Below the pieces are notes generated by a model, which saw only the letters and a list, made by a program, of their open reading frames with translations, made no database searches and was not told the DNA's origin. A DNA stretch of 64,000 nucleotides, from the NCBI RefSeq assembly GCF_018607995.1, contig NZ_JABBAL010000030.1, forward strand, positions 248,001 to 312,000, written 5' to 3'. The position numbers and the translations under genes are program-made. Shown here one piece after another: positions 47,756 to 59,211 of this stretch. The first letter of the stretch is position 1. Every line of letters begins with the position of its first letter. The stretch comes from Planktotalea sp. GTDB lineage: Bacteria; Pseudomonadota; Alphaproteobacteria; Rhodobacterales; Rhodobacteraceae.

Positions 47756-50032
47756 CTTTGCACAGTTGATGTGAGCTCAACCAAGGAAAATGGTTTAGGC
47801 AGAAAGACTGATTTGAGCAATTTGAGTTTTTTGCCCTAAAATGCACCCCCTGCATGTCCTGAAACAAAAACGACATTCACATTCGGACGCGCGATCAATG
47901 CCTCTTGCCCCCATGTAGGCCCATCCATCCCAGCGGAGATAACGTCCGTGACAAAAACATCAACGTGCAACGCCGTTTTTTCAAGCAATTCCAGCGCTTT
48001 TTCAGCGGACCCAGCGTCGATTACGGTAAAGCCGCGTACACTCAATGCGCGCGTTGCGAAGGCCCTTACAGGCGCTTCATCTTCCACCAACAGTACAACG
48101 CCGCTGCAAAGTTCTTTAGATGGTGCAAGACGTCCATACGAAGACTTTGTTTTAATTAGGTCTTCTTTATCGCTTGCCGGGAAAAGAAGTGAAAAACAAG
48201 TTCCATCCCCCGGTTTGCTGTTAGCGAAAATAAAACCGCCGGTTTTCTTGACAATACCATAAGCTGTCGACAGCCATCGGCCCGTTCCTTCGCCGACACG
48301 TTGGATCGTATAGAAAGGTTCAAATATTTTTTGAAGAGACTCTTCATCGATACCAATCCCCTCGTCTTTGACGCGGACCAAGATATAATCACCGACTGGC
48401 ACTGTGACGCGGTCACGTTTCAGTGGCGTGCTGAGGGTCATGCTTTCGGTCTGAATGGTTAGGTCCCCGCCATCTGGCATCGCATCGCGCGCGTTTACGA
48501 CAAGGTTCATAATCACTTGTTCAAGTTGGCGCTTGTCCGCGCGCACTGCACGCAAAACTGGATCATGTGTTAACGTTAATGTGACCGTTTCACCGACAAG
48601 TCTGTTGAGAAAATGCGTCAAATCAGACAGCGTATTGCGCAAATCAAGATGCTCGAGCTAAAGCGTTTGTTTTCGTGAAAAAACTAAGAGTTGACTAACC
48701 AAGCCAGCTGCACGATTCGAGCTCTGATGGACTTGCATTAAGTCAGCGTAATCCTTATCCCCCAGGTCGTGGCGGAGCAGCATTAGATCGCAATGGCCGG
48801 AAATGACCGTCAGCAGGTTGTTAAAAACATGCGCCACACCACCTGCCAATTGTCCAATGGCCTGCATTTTTTGACTTTGCACAAATTACGCTTCTAGTGA
48901 CTTTAACTTGGTCGCATCAGTAAGGATCGCGACCACACTAGCATCGGGTTGGCTGTTTATGCGCTTCAGGGCCACTTGAACAAAGGTCTCTGTCTTCGCA
49001 CCTTGGGCGCGTAAGAATTCTGCATCAATAGTCGAATGTCATTATTTACCTTTTCGATCCAATCTTCAACTAGCACGCTATGGCCATCAAAAATTTCGCT
49101 TAAACTGCGTCCTTTCAAGTTCGAACATCCAAGAAGCGTAAGCGCAGAGGTGTTTGCATGTTCAATCGTGCCATTCAAACTGAACTGGAGTGGCGGGATC
49201 GGAAGATCTTTCAACGCATAGTTTTTGGTTTCTATACCGTCTGCCACCGGGGTCATGATAATATGTTAGCGGTCTGCTTGAAGGTGCGGAATATTAGTGT
49301 GGACACGTATAACCCCATCCGTAGTTTGAAGAGTTTACAGAGTTCGGTTCATCGGCATTCCCGAGGTAAAAAGCTGATCTATTGACTTAATTCTCTTACC
49401 AATTAGGACTTTGCATTTTTGTTCATAAACAAGATTGTGACTTTGCGCGCGACCGTCAGCATGAAAACGTCGTATTGTTCCACGCTGGGATTGCTGTCTT
49501 TTAGTGCGAAACGCCAAAGTTGATTGTTCCCTAAGGTCTGCACGTGTACGTCCAAGCGACCCGTCAAGCCAATCAGGCGCTCGGTGAAACGACCTTGATC
49601 CTGCGCATGCTGAGACAATCGTCGCGCTATTGCCGATGCATTGGGGAGATGGTCGTCCAAAAAAGCCGCTATAGAAGGTGCGAATTGGATAGTCCCCCCA
49701 GCTGCCTGTCTAGCGCTCCTGTTTTGCCATAAGATATCCCCATTGAGCGCTGACACAAATGTCGGAAGCAAGTCATCTGTACAAAGCTCTTCAATATACG
49801 AAAGGTCGATGTGTTCCTTGACCACTAATTCTGGCCCTTGGACGATCCGAGAGATCAAAAAGAATATCAGAACGCAGGCACATGCACCGAAAGACAAAAT
49901 CAAAAACCGTTCTTGAGAAACCAATGCAAAAACGCAAAACGCTACTGCCACGATAAAAAGCCTTGCATGATATGCCTCTGATAAGCGCGCGATCTTTTGA
50001 GACCAACTCTGCGTTAGCGCTGTGTCTGCCAA
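47746..50032 (-). pseudogene. cckA: Hybrid histidine kinase CckA, heavily decayed
   Basis: The order is two TM helices (N-terminus from TTG 50032, AGGAGG upstream), two PAS-like regions (IGKRIKSIDQLFTSGMPMN; LPIPPLQFSLNGTIEHANTS), HisKA (QSQKMQAIGQLAGGVAH), HATPase and a receiver with VLLVEDEAPVRAFATRAL and VFVTDV. Lesions: frameshifts near 49407 and 49025; in-frame stops at 49335, 49266, 48886, 48658 and 47836; no stop where the gene should end. The Asp after the phospho-His is Val (GGVAHVFNN), and the ATP-lid GTGLGLS is GTGRWLS. CckA normally feeds ChpT and CtrA. The position between the recA-linked sulfotransferase gene and rsmB fits. Confidence 0.9.
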
Positions 50033-50077
50033 AGAAACCTCCTGAAACTCGCTGCGTATGTCTCTAGAATAAAAACA

Positions 50078-50092
50078 TTAACACTAGTTTAA
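50078..50092. promoter_or_regulatory. CtrA-type binding site upstream of cckA
   Basis: TTAA-CACTAGT-TTAA is a perfect TTAA-N7-TTAA match to the CtrA consensus, 46 bases upstream of the cckA start. It is symmetric. CtrA may once have regulated its own upstream kinase. Binding is inferred from sequence only. Confidence 0.6.
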
Positions 50093-50123
50093 GAATAGCA
50101 TTTAGCAGTTTATAGTTGGGCAA

Positions 50124-51320
50124 CTAAGCCTTAAGCTGCAACACGCAGACGAAAAAGCCGTCGCACCCGTCCGCTGGCGTCCAATTATGCTGTGATTTTC
50201 TTTCGAAGTTCGGGTGCGTTTCCAACAAGCGCTTTACTTGATTTTCATTTTCTTCAGCAAAAAGAGAGCAGGTCGCGTACACCAGATACCCCATCGGAGC
50301 CACTAATTTTTGCGCTTTGCACAGAATTTCAAACTGTAAATCGAGGAGTTCGTTGAATTTTTTAGGTTTAATACGCCACTTGGCATCCGGACTACGACGC
50401 CAAGACCCGGACCCGGAACACGGCGCATCGCACAGAACCAAATCGAATGGAGCGTGTTTGGGTAAATCTTCGGATGCGAGACAGGGTATTGTAACTCCTG
50501 CTCTTTCAGCACGTTTCGAGATGTCGGCCATCCGCGCGACACTGATATCATGCGCGAAGACCTTTGCATCAGACATATCGCTGATTGTAAGGGATTTGCC
50601 ACCGCCACCGGCGCAATAGTCGAGAACGGTTTTACAATTTGCCAAAGGCAGCACGCCAACAAGCGCCTGACTGCCAGCATCCTGCAATTCTATTATTCCG
50701 TCGAGATAGGTTTGCGAACGCGCAATTTTGCGGGCGTTTTGTTTCAGGCGCAGCGCAGCAGGAGCGAGCGAACATGCTTCAGCTTCAATCTCCTCAGCGT
50801 GCAACTGCTCTTGCGCCTGAGAAACCGTTGCGCGGCGCAAATTAACCCGAACATCAACAGGTGCGCGAGATTTCAACGCTTCGGCGATGTGTCGTGCATT
50901 TTGAGGGTGAGACGAAGATAGCTTATCGCGGCACCAATCTTGTAAGTCCCAAAAATTAGAAGCACCTTCAGCACCATTCACCTCACTGGACAAGGTATTA
51001 GAAAGACGCGCTTTTTCTTCCTCACTCAACTCATAAGGCGCATGCCCAACACCATTGAATAACGCGTCAAACTCGAGATCTTCGTGAAACTGAGCGAGCC
51101 CGATCATCACAGAGCGCCCCGTCAAACCGCCACCTATGTTAGCATAAGTATCGCGTCGCCGTAGCACATCAAACACGTGATCGCGAACTGCTGCCCGATC
51201 CTTGGATCCTGCAAACCGCGACCGACGCGCCCATCCTGTCAGCGCCTTTTCCGCGGGCATGCCGTCAAAAATAAGATCAAGGCATTCAATTGCTGCCGAA
51301 ATTCGCGCACCTGGCGTCAT
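50124..51320 (-). CDS. rsmB: 16S rRNA m5C967-type methyltransferase (RsmB/NOP2 family)
   Basis: The 398-aa protein has an N-terminal NusB-like part (about 1-140) and a class I SAM domain: VLDYCAGGGGKSL, AHDISVARMADI, catalytic Cys pair in LCDAPCSGSGSWRRSPDAKW and YATCSLFAEENE. It methylates C5 of a cytosine in RNA. The exact site (RsmB or another family member) is assumed. It starts nine bases after the guaB stop, so it is probably in one transcript with guaB and TDT. Confidence 0.85.
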   Translation of the reverse strand: MTPGARISAAIECLDLIFDGMPAEKALTGWARRSRFAGSKDRAAVRDHVFDVLRRRDTYANIGGGLTGRSVMIGLAQFHEDLEFDALFNGVGHAPYELSEEEKARLSNTLSSEVNGAEGASNFWDLQDWCRDKLSSSHPQNARHIAEALKSRAPVDVRVNLRRATVSQAQEQLHAEEIEAEACSLAPAALRLKQNARKIARSQTYLDGIIELQDAGSQALVGVLPLANCKTVLDYCAGGGGKSLTISDMSDAKVFAHDISVARMADISKRAERAGVTIPCLASEDLPKHAPFDLVLCDAPCSGSGSWRRSPDAKWRIKPKKFNELLDLQFEILCKAQKLVAPMGYLVYATCSLFAEENENQVKRLLETHPNFERKSQHNWTPADGCDGFFVCVLQLKA

Positions 51321-51329
51321 AAAAAACGC

Positions 51330-52856
<1,527 letters not shown>

Positions 52857-53846
52857 TTATGCAGTTGCAGCACCGGTTTTTGCGGCCAACGCCCCAGTCG
52901 ACCACATCACAAACACGCGGATCACGACAAATGGTGTAAGGCAACTGATCAGGAGAAGCGGCAGTAGCGCTAACCAAGCGAACGCTGCAACCTGTGCACT
53001 AATGGTGAAAAGCGCGACGCTTAAGGCGGCTACAGGAAAAGTGAACGCACCCCAGAGTGGTGAAAATCCAGCGCCCGTGAGGTAGCGCACCGAACTGAGC
53101 AACAATCCTGCGACCCCAATCGCCAATGTCGCAAACAGTAAGGACAAAAAAGAGTAACCAAGTAGGCTGCAAACAATCGCGAACAGGCTGACAGGGGCAA
53201 GGTGGATCACCAACATGGGTCGTAGTGGTGCCGGCGTGTCCGAATTGCTCATTTGCAAAAGGCTCACCGCGTAAATCACCACCGAAGTTAGTACCGTGAG
53301 CAGCAAGATTGTGCGCGCCAGTCCGAGATATCCTAGAGGCACCGCCGCCAAGCAGGCCACGATAAAGCCAACAAAACTGAGGTGCCAAGCCGGCGAAACG
53401 ATCAAACCATCTGGGGTGCGGAGCATGATGATCAACGCGAACAATGTTGTAATGCAGTGAATTGGCAATGCTAGTAAAAGCGCGGTGCTGGCGACTGTTG
53501 GTGAGATCGGGGCCAATGTCGCGGCAAAAAGAAAGACGCTAAGTGACAGCGCAGAAACGCCTGCGCGCCCGGGTACAGTCGCCATATCGTTCAAAACCAC
53601 GGCGGGTCGGTAGCTGGATTTAGAAAGGTATGACGACACGACAAAAAGCTCGAGGATACAAGCTATACCCAAAATAATACAGCCAAACCAAGGCGTTACG
53701 GCAAAAGGAGCATAGTCACTGGCAGCACGCCACGCGAGCCCGAGTCCAAACAACCCCATCATCGATGGAAACAGCGCTGGAGGCGTACGACGCCAGAATT
53801 CTAGAGGGGCGTCACCCTGTTTGGGTTCGGGCGCTTGGCTCGACAT
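52857..53846 (-). CDS. TDT family transporter (TehA-like)
   Basis: The 329-aa protein has about ten membrane helices and TehA/TDT-like blocks (PPALFPSMMGLFGLGLAWR, WFGCIILG, PIHCITTLF, GFSPLWGAFTFPVAALSVALF). The superfamily includes tellurite-resistance and C4-dicarboxylate channels and SLAC1. The substrate is unknown; malate or sulfite are possible. It is directly upstream of guaB on the same strand. Confidence 0.78.
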   Translation of the reverse strand: MSSQAPEPKQGDAPLEFWRRTPPALFPSMMGLFGLGLAWRAASDYAPFAVTPWFGCIILGIACILELFVVSSYLSKSSYRPAVVLNDMATVPGRAGVSALSLSVFLFAATLAPISPTVASTALLLALPIHCITTLFALIIMLRTPDGLIVSPAWHLSFVGFIVACLAAVPLGYLGLARTILLLTVLTSVVIYAVSLLQMSNSDTPAPLRPMLVIHLAPVSLFAIVCSLLGYSFLSLLFATLAIGVAGLLLSSVRYLTGAGFSPLWGAFTFPVAALSVALFTISAQVAAFAWLALLPLLLISCLTPFVVIRVFVMWSTGALAAKTGAATA

Positions 53847-54077
53847 CTATCTATTCCTTGGTACTTTGAATGGAGCGCTCAAAAAGTCTAGAACATGCTT
53901 AACAACAGCGTGAGTGTGTGGAAAGTCCTTGGCACAAAACTTCTGAGAGAGCAGCACAGTTTCGTGAAATCCTGAAAAACGACGCGGTTCATGTTCTTTA
54001 TGACGTTTGTGCGCTTTTCCACGCACGTGTGTCGGCTTAAGGTAAGCAAATCAGACCTTTATCCGCAGGTGCAAAAT

Positions 54078-56123
54078 ATGTCCAGTGATCCTCTTGTCGT
54101 CTTCACGCCGTCGGGCAAACGTGGCCATTTTTCTGTTGGAACCCCTGTTCTCACGGCTGCGCGCCAGCTTGGTGTCGATCTCGACAGTGTTTGTGGTGGA
54201 CGCGGGATTTGTTCCAAATGCCAGATCACGCCGTCCTTTGGTGAGTTTTCTAAACACGGCCTCACCGCGACCGAAGATGCATTGTCTGAATGGAACGCTG
54301 TGGAACAACGCTATGACGACAAGCGCGGTCTAAAGAAAGGGCGCCGCCTTGGCTGTCAGGCGACGGTTCAGGGGGACATCGTCATCGACGTGCCCGAGGA
54401 AAGCCAGGTCCACAAACAAGTGATCCGCAAGGCCGCCTCAAATCGCGTGATCACCATGGATCCCGCAACAAAGCTCTATTTCATTGAGGTGGCAGAACCC
54501 GATATGCACACGCCGACAGGCGATCTTGAACGCGTTGCGCGCGCGCTTCAAGAGCAGTGGGAAATCAAGGACGTGCGCGCCGCCCTACCCGTTCTGAGCA
54601 AACTGCAACCCGCTTTGCGCAAAGGTAAATGGCAGATCACAGTCGCGCTATACAAAGGCCATGATGAAAGTCATTCGCGCATCCTTGATGTTTGGCCCGG
54701 TCTCTATGAGGGCGGCATTTACGGTCTTGCGATTGATCTTGGCTCCACCACGATTGCCGCGCATTTGTGTGATTTGGTGACAGGCGAAGTCATGGCCTCA
54801 TCCGGCTTGATGAACCCTCAAATCCGCTTTGGCGAAGACCTGATGAGCCGCGTGTCTTATGTGATGATGAACCCCGGTGGGGACGTTGAGATGACAACGG
54901 CTGTGCGAACGGCGATCAATGGGTTGACCGAAAGCATTGCGATTGAAGCAAACATTGATCCTAATACGATCTTTGAGACGGTTTTCGTGTGTAATCCAGT
55001 TATGCACCACCTGCTTTTAGGAATCGATCCCGTCGAACTGGGCCAAGCGCCTTTCGCACTCGCCACCTCCCGCTCAATGAGCTTAGACGCGCGCGAAATG
55101 GATCTGCATGCGATGAACGACAACGCGCGGATCTACATCCTACCCTGTATTGCGGGCCATGTGGGTGCCGATGCCGCCGCCGTCGCTCTGTCCGAAGAAC
55201 CCGGCAAATCCAGAGACTTGGTTCTAGTTGTTGATGTGGGCACGAACGCGGAAATCTTGCTCGGTGACGAAAGCCGTGTGCTGGCCTGTTCCTCCCCCAC
55301 AGGCCCCGCATTTGAGGGCGCACAGATTAGTTCCGGCCAACGCGCCGCCCCCGGCGCGATTGAGCGATTGGAGATAAATACAGACACCAAAGAGCCACGC
55401 TTTCGCGTAATTGGATCGGACATTTGGTCTGATGAGGACGGCTTTGATGTGGCAACTGCAACGACTGGGATCACTGGAATCTGCGGCTCTGGCATCATCG
55501 AGGCAGTCGCAGAAATGCGCATTGCAGGTTTGGTCGATGACAGCGGTTTGATAGGCTCTGCCAAGCAAACTGGCACGGCGCGCTCTATCCCAGAAGGACG
55601 CACTCATGCATACGTAATTCACGATTCCACTGCTGATGGCGGGCCGCTGATTTCTGTGACCCAAGGCGACATACGCGCGATTCAGCTCGCCAAATCAGCA
55701 CTTTACGCAGGCGCGCGGTTGTTGATGGATGAGCGCGGAGTGAAAACTGTGGGCCGTGTGGTGCTTGCGGGTGCTTTTGGTGCGCATATTTCCCCAAAAC
55801 ACGCCATGGTGCTTGGCATGATCCCTGATGCTCCTCTCGACAAAGTGACCAGCGCGGGCAATGCTGCGGGAACTGGTGCGCGGATAGCCTTGTGCAACGT
55901 CACTTCGCGCGCAGAAATTGAGAAAACTGTCGGTGAAATAACAAAGGTCGAAACCGCAATCGAACCAAAATTCCAAGAGCATTTCGTTAACGCCAGCGCG
56001 ATCCCACACAAAACGGACCCTTTCCCAGAATTGGCGAAGATCACAACATTGCCCAACGTAAGCTTTAACACAGGTGGTGGTGCCAGTGTGGGCGGTGAAC
56101 GGCGGCGCAAGCGTAAGGGTTAA
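54078..56123 (+). CDS. Corrinoid-activating ASKHA ferredoxin protein (RACo/DUF4445)
   Basis: The 681-aa protein starts with a plant-type [2Fe-2S] ferredoxin domain (about 1-95; CGGRGICSKC and a fourth Cys in LGCQAT) and continues with a DUF4445 ASKHA ATPase (GLAIDLGSTTIAAHLCDL, LVLVVDVGTNAEILLG, GPAFEGAQISSG, GICGSGIIEAVAEM). Such proteins use ATP to reduce oxidised Co(II) corrinoid proteins in methyltransferase systems. That fits the MttB-family gene at 37975, though they are 15 kb apart. The ATG at 54078 is chosen because it starts the ferredoxin domain. The C-terminus is basic (ERRRKRKG). Confidence 0.88.
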   Translation: MSSDPLVVFTPSGKRGHFSVGTPVLTAARQLGVDLDSVCGGRGICSKCQITPSFGEFSKHGLTATEDALSEWNAVEQRYDDKRGLKKGRRLGCQATVQGDIVIDVPEESQVHKQVIRKAASNRVITMDPATKLYFIEVAEPDMHTPTGDLERVARALQEQWEIKDVRAALPVLSKLQPALRKGKWQITVALYKGHDESHSRILDVWPGLYEGGIYGLAIDLGSTTIAAHLCDLVTGEVMASSGLMNPQIRFGEDLMSRVSYVMMNPGGDVEMTTAVRTAINGLTESIAIEANIDPNTIFETVFVCNPVMHHLLLGIDPVELGQAPFALATSRSMSLDAREMDLHAMNDNARIYILPCIAGHVGADAAAVALSEEPGKSRDLVLVVDVGTNAEILLGDESRVLACSSPTGPAFEGAQISSGQRAAPGAIERLEINTDTKEPRFRVIGSDIWSDEDGFDVATATTGITGICGSGIIEAVAEMRIAGLVDDSGLIGSAKQTGTARSIPEGRTHAYVIHDSTADGGPLISVTQGDIRAIQLAKSALYAGARLLMDERGVKTVGRVVLAGAFGAHISPKHAMVLGMIPDAPLDKVTSAGNAAGTGARIALCNVTSRAEIEKTVGEITKVETAIEPKFQEHFVNASAIPHKTDPFPELAKITTLPNVSFNTGGGASVGGERRRKRKG

Positions 56124-56166
56124 GCGCCCTTGACCACACCGCACCCCGCGCGTATTTCGAGAATAC

Positions 56167-56240
56167 GCGGGTATGGTGAAAAGGTATCACGGCAGCTTCC
56201 CAAGCTTTAGTTACGGGTTCAATTCCCGTTACCCGCTCCA
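56167..56240 (+). tRNA. tRNA-Gly (anticodon CCC)
   Basis: The 74-base cloverleaf has acceptor GCGGGTA/TACCCGC, D arm GTGA/TCAC, anticodon loop TTCCCAA, a 4-base variable loop, T arm ACGGG/CCCGT around TTCAATT, discriminator T and encoded CCA. The anticodon stem GCAGC/GCTTT has a G-T at 27-43 and a C-T mismatch at 28-42 where relatives usually have GCAGC/GCTGT. A hairpin in the leader overlaps the first three bases. Confidence 0.92.
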
Positions 56241-56280
56241 GATTTCTGCCTATTTCGCATAGGAATGTTAGCACGGTTTG

Positions 56281-57345
56281 ATGCTTCGCACTTTTATAAT
56301 CTCCGCACTGTTCCTTGCGCTTGGCGCTTTGGGCGGTTGGATTTTCGCGTTTTTCCCTGTACCTTTGCCCCACATGCTCGGCTCTATGGCCGCGAGCGCT
56401 TTGGCGGTAGCGTTTTTGCCAAGCATAATAACGCAGGACTTCAAACCGCCTGTTCATCTGCGCACACCGTTCATTGCGAGCATCGGCTTGCTGATCGGAG
56501 CACAGGTTCACCTTGAAACGCTTTCGTCATGGCAACCGATCGCAATCATTGCGCTGATTGTCACCCTATTCACTCCTATTGCACACTGGCTAAACTATCG
56601 CTTCATGCAGCGTTTTGGCGGATATGACGTCCCCACAGCTTTTTTCTGCGCAGCACCCGGTGGCTTGATCGAAGCCCTGACCTTAGGCGAGCGCGCAGGC
56701 GCGAAAGCTGCGATCTTAACAGTTCAACAGTTTCTTCGGATCGTTTTGGTGGTCATGCTTATCCCGCTGTTGATGTCAATTTGGGTCGGTCATCCTGTTG
56801 GCAGCGCGGCGGGCCTGAGCCAGTTCTCGCATGCGGCCAGCAGCCCGCTTTGGCAGATCGTCGCTGCTGGGGCCGTTGGCTACGCACTTGGTCTCATGTT
56901 GCGTATCCCCGCAGGACAACTCACGGGGCCAATGATTTTTGCAGGGCTTTTGACATCCACGGGTTGGCTACCACTGACGCTGCCGAATTGGTTGATCATC
57001 CTCGCACAGATCGTCATTGGCACGACACTTGGGTTACGCTTCAACGGGTTAAGCGGCGCGATTGTGCAGCGGGGTTTGATCCTTGCGCTTGGTTCTGCAG
57101 CAATGATGCTTGCACTTGGGGCCGTGTTGGCCCTCCTCATCACTTCGCTCGCAGATGTGAGCTTCAGTGCCGCTTGGCTAAGCCTCGCTCCAGGCGGTGT
57201 CAATGAGATGTCGCTCGTCGCGCTCAGCATTGCAGCAGATCCCGCACTTGTGACGCTTGCGCATGTTTACCGCATTGCGCTGACCGTCATGATCATGAGC
57301 GCGTGGTATCCACGTCTTAGCCGCCCGCTTTCTCCTCAAGCATAA
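56281..57345 (+). CDS. AbrB family membrane transporter
   Basis: The 354-aa protein has about ten membrane helices in two repeated halves of the AbrB family (often annotated ammonia monooxygenase regulator by homology). Visible blocks are FFPVPLPHMLGSM, FFCAAPGGLIEALTLGE and GLMLRIPAGQLTGPMIFAGL, SLAPGGVNEMSLVAL. The repeated APGG motif in each half marks an inverted-repeat carrier fold. No substrate is known. The ATG at 56281 is preferred to an adjacent TTG. It overlaps the ABC-F gene tail to tail by 29 bases. Confidence 0.85.
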   Translation: MLRTFIISALFLALGALGGWIFAFFPVPLPHMLGSMAASALAVAFLPSIITQDFKPPVHLRTPFIASIGLLIGAQVHLETLSSWQPIAIIALIVTLFTPIAHWLNYRFMQRFGGYDVPTAFFCAAPGGLIEALTLGERAGAKAAILTVQQFLRIVLVVMLIPLLMSIWVGHPVGSAAGLSQFSHAASSPLWQIVAAGAVGYALGLMLRIPAGQLTGPMIFAGLLTSTGWLPLTLPNWLIILAQIVIGTTLGLRFNGLSGAIVQRGLILALGSAAMMLALGAVLALLITSLADVSFSAAWLSLAPGGVNEMSLVALSIAADPALVTLAHVYRIALTVMIMSAWYPRLSRPLSPQA

Positions 57346-59140
57346 GCCATTCTTCTTCCGCGTCGCTGAGGGCTGAATGTCGCTCGACCAAAGCGTCGCT
57401 GGCTTTGGCAAATTTCACAGGTTCATCTGTGAAGAGGTTGGGATCACTCATAAATTCTTCGAGCTTGGCAATCTCAGCGCTGAGGCGTTCCATGACCGCA
57501 GGTAGCTCTTCAAGCCTATGTTTTTCAATGAAGGTCATCTTGGCATTTTGTGTGCCCATGTCTTTTGACGCACCGCTCTCAGCGGGATTGCCAGCGGCAC
57601 CCCCAGATTTTGCGACGACCTCCGGTGCGTTTTCAATGCGCTGCGCCTGATAATCGCTCCACCCACCCGCGTAGACGGTGGCTTGCCCATTGCCTTCCAT
57701 CGCGATTGTTGTACTTGCGACGCGGTCAAGAAAATCACGGTCGTGACTAACCAGCAAAACGGTGCCCGGATAGTCGCCTAGCAAGTCCTGCAACAGATCC
57801 AGCGTTTCTACATCAAGATCATTCGTAGGCTCGTCGAGCACCAAAAGATTGCTCTCGCGCGCCATGATCTTCGCAAGCAAAAGCCGCGCTTTTTCACCAC
57901 CTGAGAGCGAACGAACAGGCGCACGCACCTGCGCATCATCGAACAGAAATTCCTTGAGATAACCCACCACATGTTTCGGTAGGCCGCGCACCATGATCTG
58001 GTCGGCTTTGCCAGAAACGCGCATCTCAGGATCACCTGTCAGACTGTCCCAAAGCGTCATATCAGGATCAAGACGTGAACGCGCTTGATCAAAGATCGCA
58101 GGCTCAAGCTTACTACCGAGCTTGACGATACCGCTATCAACAGGTTCTTCGCCCATGAGCATCTTGATAAGCGTCGTTTTTCCAACGCCATTAGGGCCAA
58201 CGAACGCGATGCGGTCACCTCGTTGTACGGTCAATGTGAAGTTGCGTACGATGGATTTTCCATCAAACGCTTTGGACAATTGAACCGCTTCGATCACCTT
58301 TTTGCCTGAGGCTTGCCCGCCATCAAGTGCCATAGCTGCCGTGCCTTGGCGCCGAATTTGCGATGCACGCTCTGCGCGCAAATCCTGCAAGGCGCGCACC
58401 CGACCCTGATTTCGTGTGCGGCGGGCTGAAATGCCTTCAACCGCCCAACGCGCTTCAGACTTGATCTTGCGATCAAGCTTGTGGCGCTGCATGTCCTCTT
58501 CTTCCCAGACCGTGTCGCGCCACGCCTCGAAGTGTGCGAAACCTTTTTCCTGACGACGCACTTTCCCACGGTCAATCCAGAGGGTTGCACGAGTAAGTAC
58601 ATTCAAAAATGCACGATCGTGCGAGATCAAAACAAATGCAGTGCGCGTGCTTTTAAGCTCGTTCTCTAGCCATCCAATCGCTTCGATATCAAGATGGTTC
58701 GTCGGCTCGTCAAGCAACATCAAACCCGGTGCTTCAGCCATCAATTTCGCAAGCGCGGCACGGCGACGTTCGCCACCAGAAGCGGTTGAAACAGCCCGAG
58801 CAGGATCAAATTTTAAACCTGCGCCAGCGCGATCAACCTTATACGCCTCGGATGGTTCAAGCGCGCTCAGCGCGAAATCACCTAGGGTAGCAAAGCCGGC
58901 CATGTCCGGCTCTTGCTCCATATAACCCACGTTAATGCCCGGGCCAGCAACAACAGAACCTGTATCAGCCTCCACCAATCCGGCCATCACCTTCAACAAG
59001 GTGGATTTGCCCGATCCATTGCGCCCCACCAACGCAACTCGGTCGCCTGGTTGCACCACAAGATCGAGGCTTTTGAATACAGGATCACCGCCAAAAGTAA
59101 GCGAGATATTGGAGAGCTGGAGGATCGGTGCGCGTGCCAT
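57317..59140 (-). CDS. ABC-F ATPase, Uup-like
   Basis: The 607-aa cytoplasmic protein has two ABC domains without membrane parts: Walker A GRNGSGKST and GPNGVGKTT, signatures SGGERRRAALAKLM and SGGEKARLLLAKIM, Walker B LMLLDEPTNHLD and LLVLDEPTNDLD, an arm/linker (about 225-290) and a C-terminal coiled coil (about 540-605). ABC-F proteins act on ribosomes; Uup has also been linked to DNA recombination. The ATG at 59138-59140 (MARAPILQLSN) is chosen as the family start. Confidence 0.9.
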   Translation of the reverse strand: MARAPILQLSNISLTFGGDPVFKSLDLVVQPGDRVALVGRNGSGKSTLLKVMAGLVEADTGSVVAGPGINVGYMEQEPDMAGFATLGDFALSALEPSEAYKVDRAGAGLKFDPARAVSTASGGERRRAALAKLMAEAPGLMLLDEPTNHLDIEAIGWLENELKSTRTAFVLISHDRAFLNVLTRATLWIDRGKVRRQEKGFAHFEAWRDTVWEEEDMQRHKLDRKIKSEARWAVEGISARRTRNQGRVRALQDLRAERASQIRRQGTAAMALDGGQASGKKVIEAVQLSKAFDGKSIVRNFTLTVQRGDRIAFVGPNGVGKTTLIKMLMGEEPVDSGIVKLGSKLEPAIFDQARSRLDPDMTLWDSLTGDPEMRVSGKADQIMVRGLPKHVVGYLKEFLFDDAQVRAPVRSLSGGEKARLLLAKIMARESNLLVLDEPTNDLDVETLDLLQDLLGDYPGTVLLVSHDRDFLDRVASTTIAMEGNGQATVYAGGWSDYQAQRIENAPEVVAKSGGAAGNPAESGASKDMGTQNAKMTFIEKHRLEELPAVMERLSAEIAKLEEFMSDPNLFTDEPVKFAKASDALVERHSALSDAEEEWLMLEEKAGG

Positions 59141-59211
59141 GCTGCCAGCTACGCAAGGCCCAAGCAAAGGTCAACGGGTACTGTTCAACTTGGCAAATAA
59201 TCTCTGGCTTA

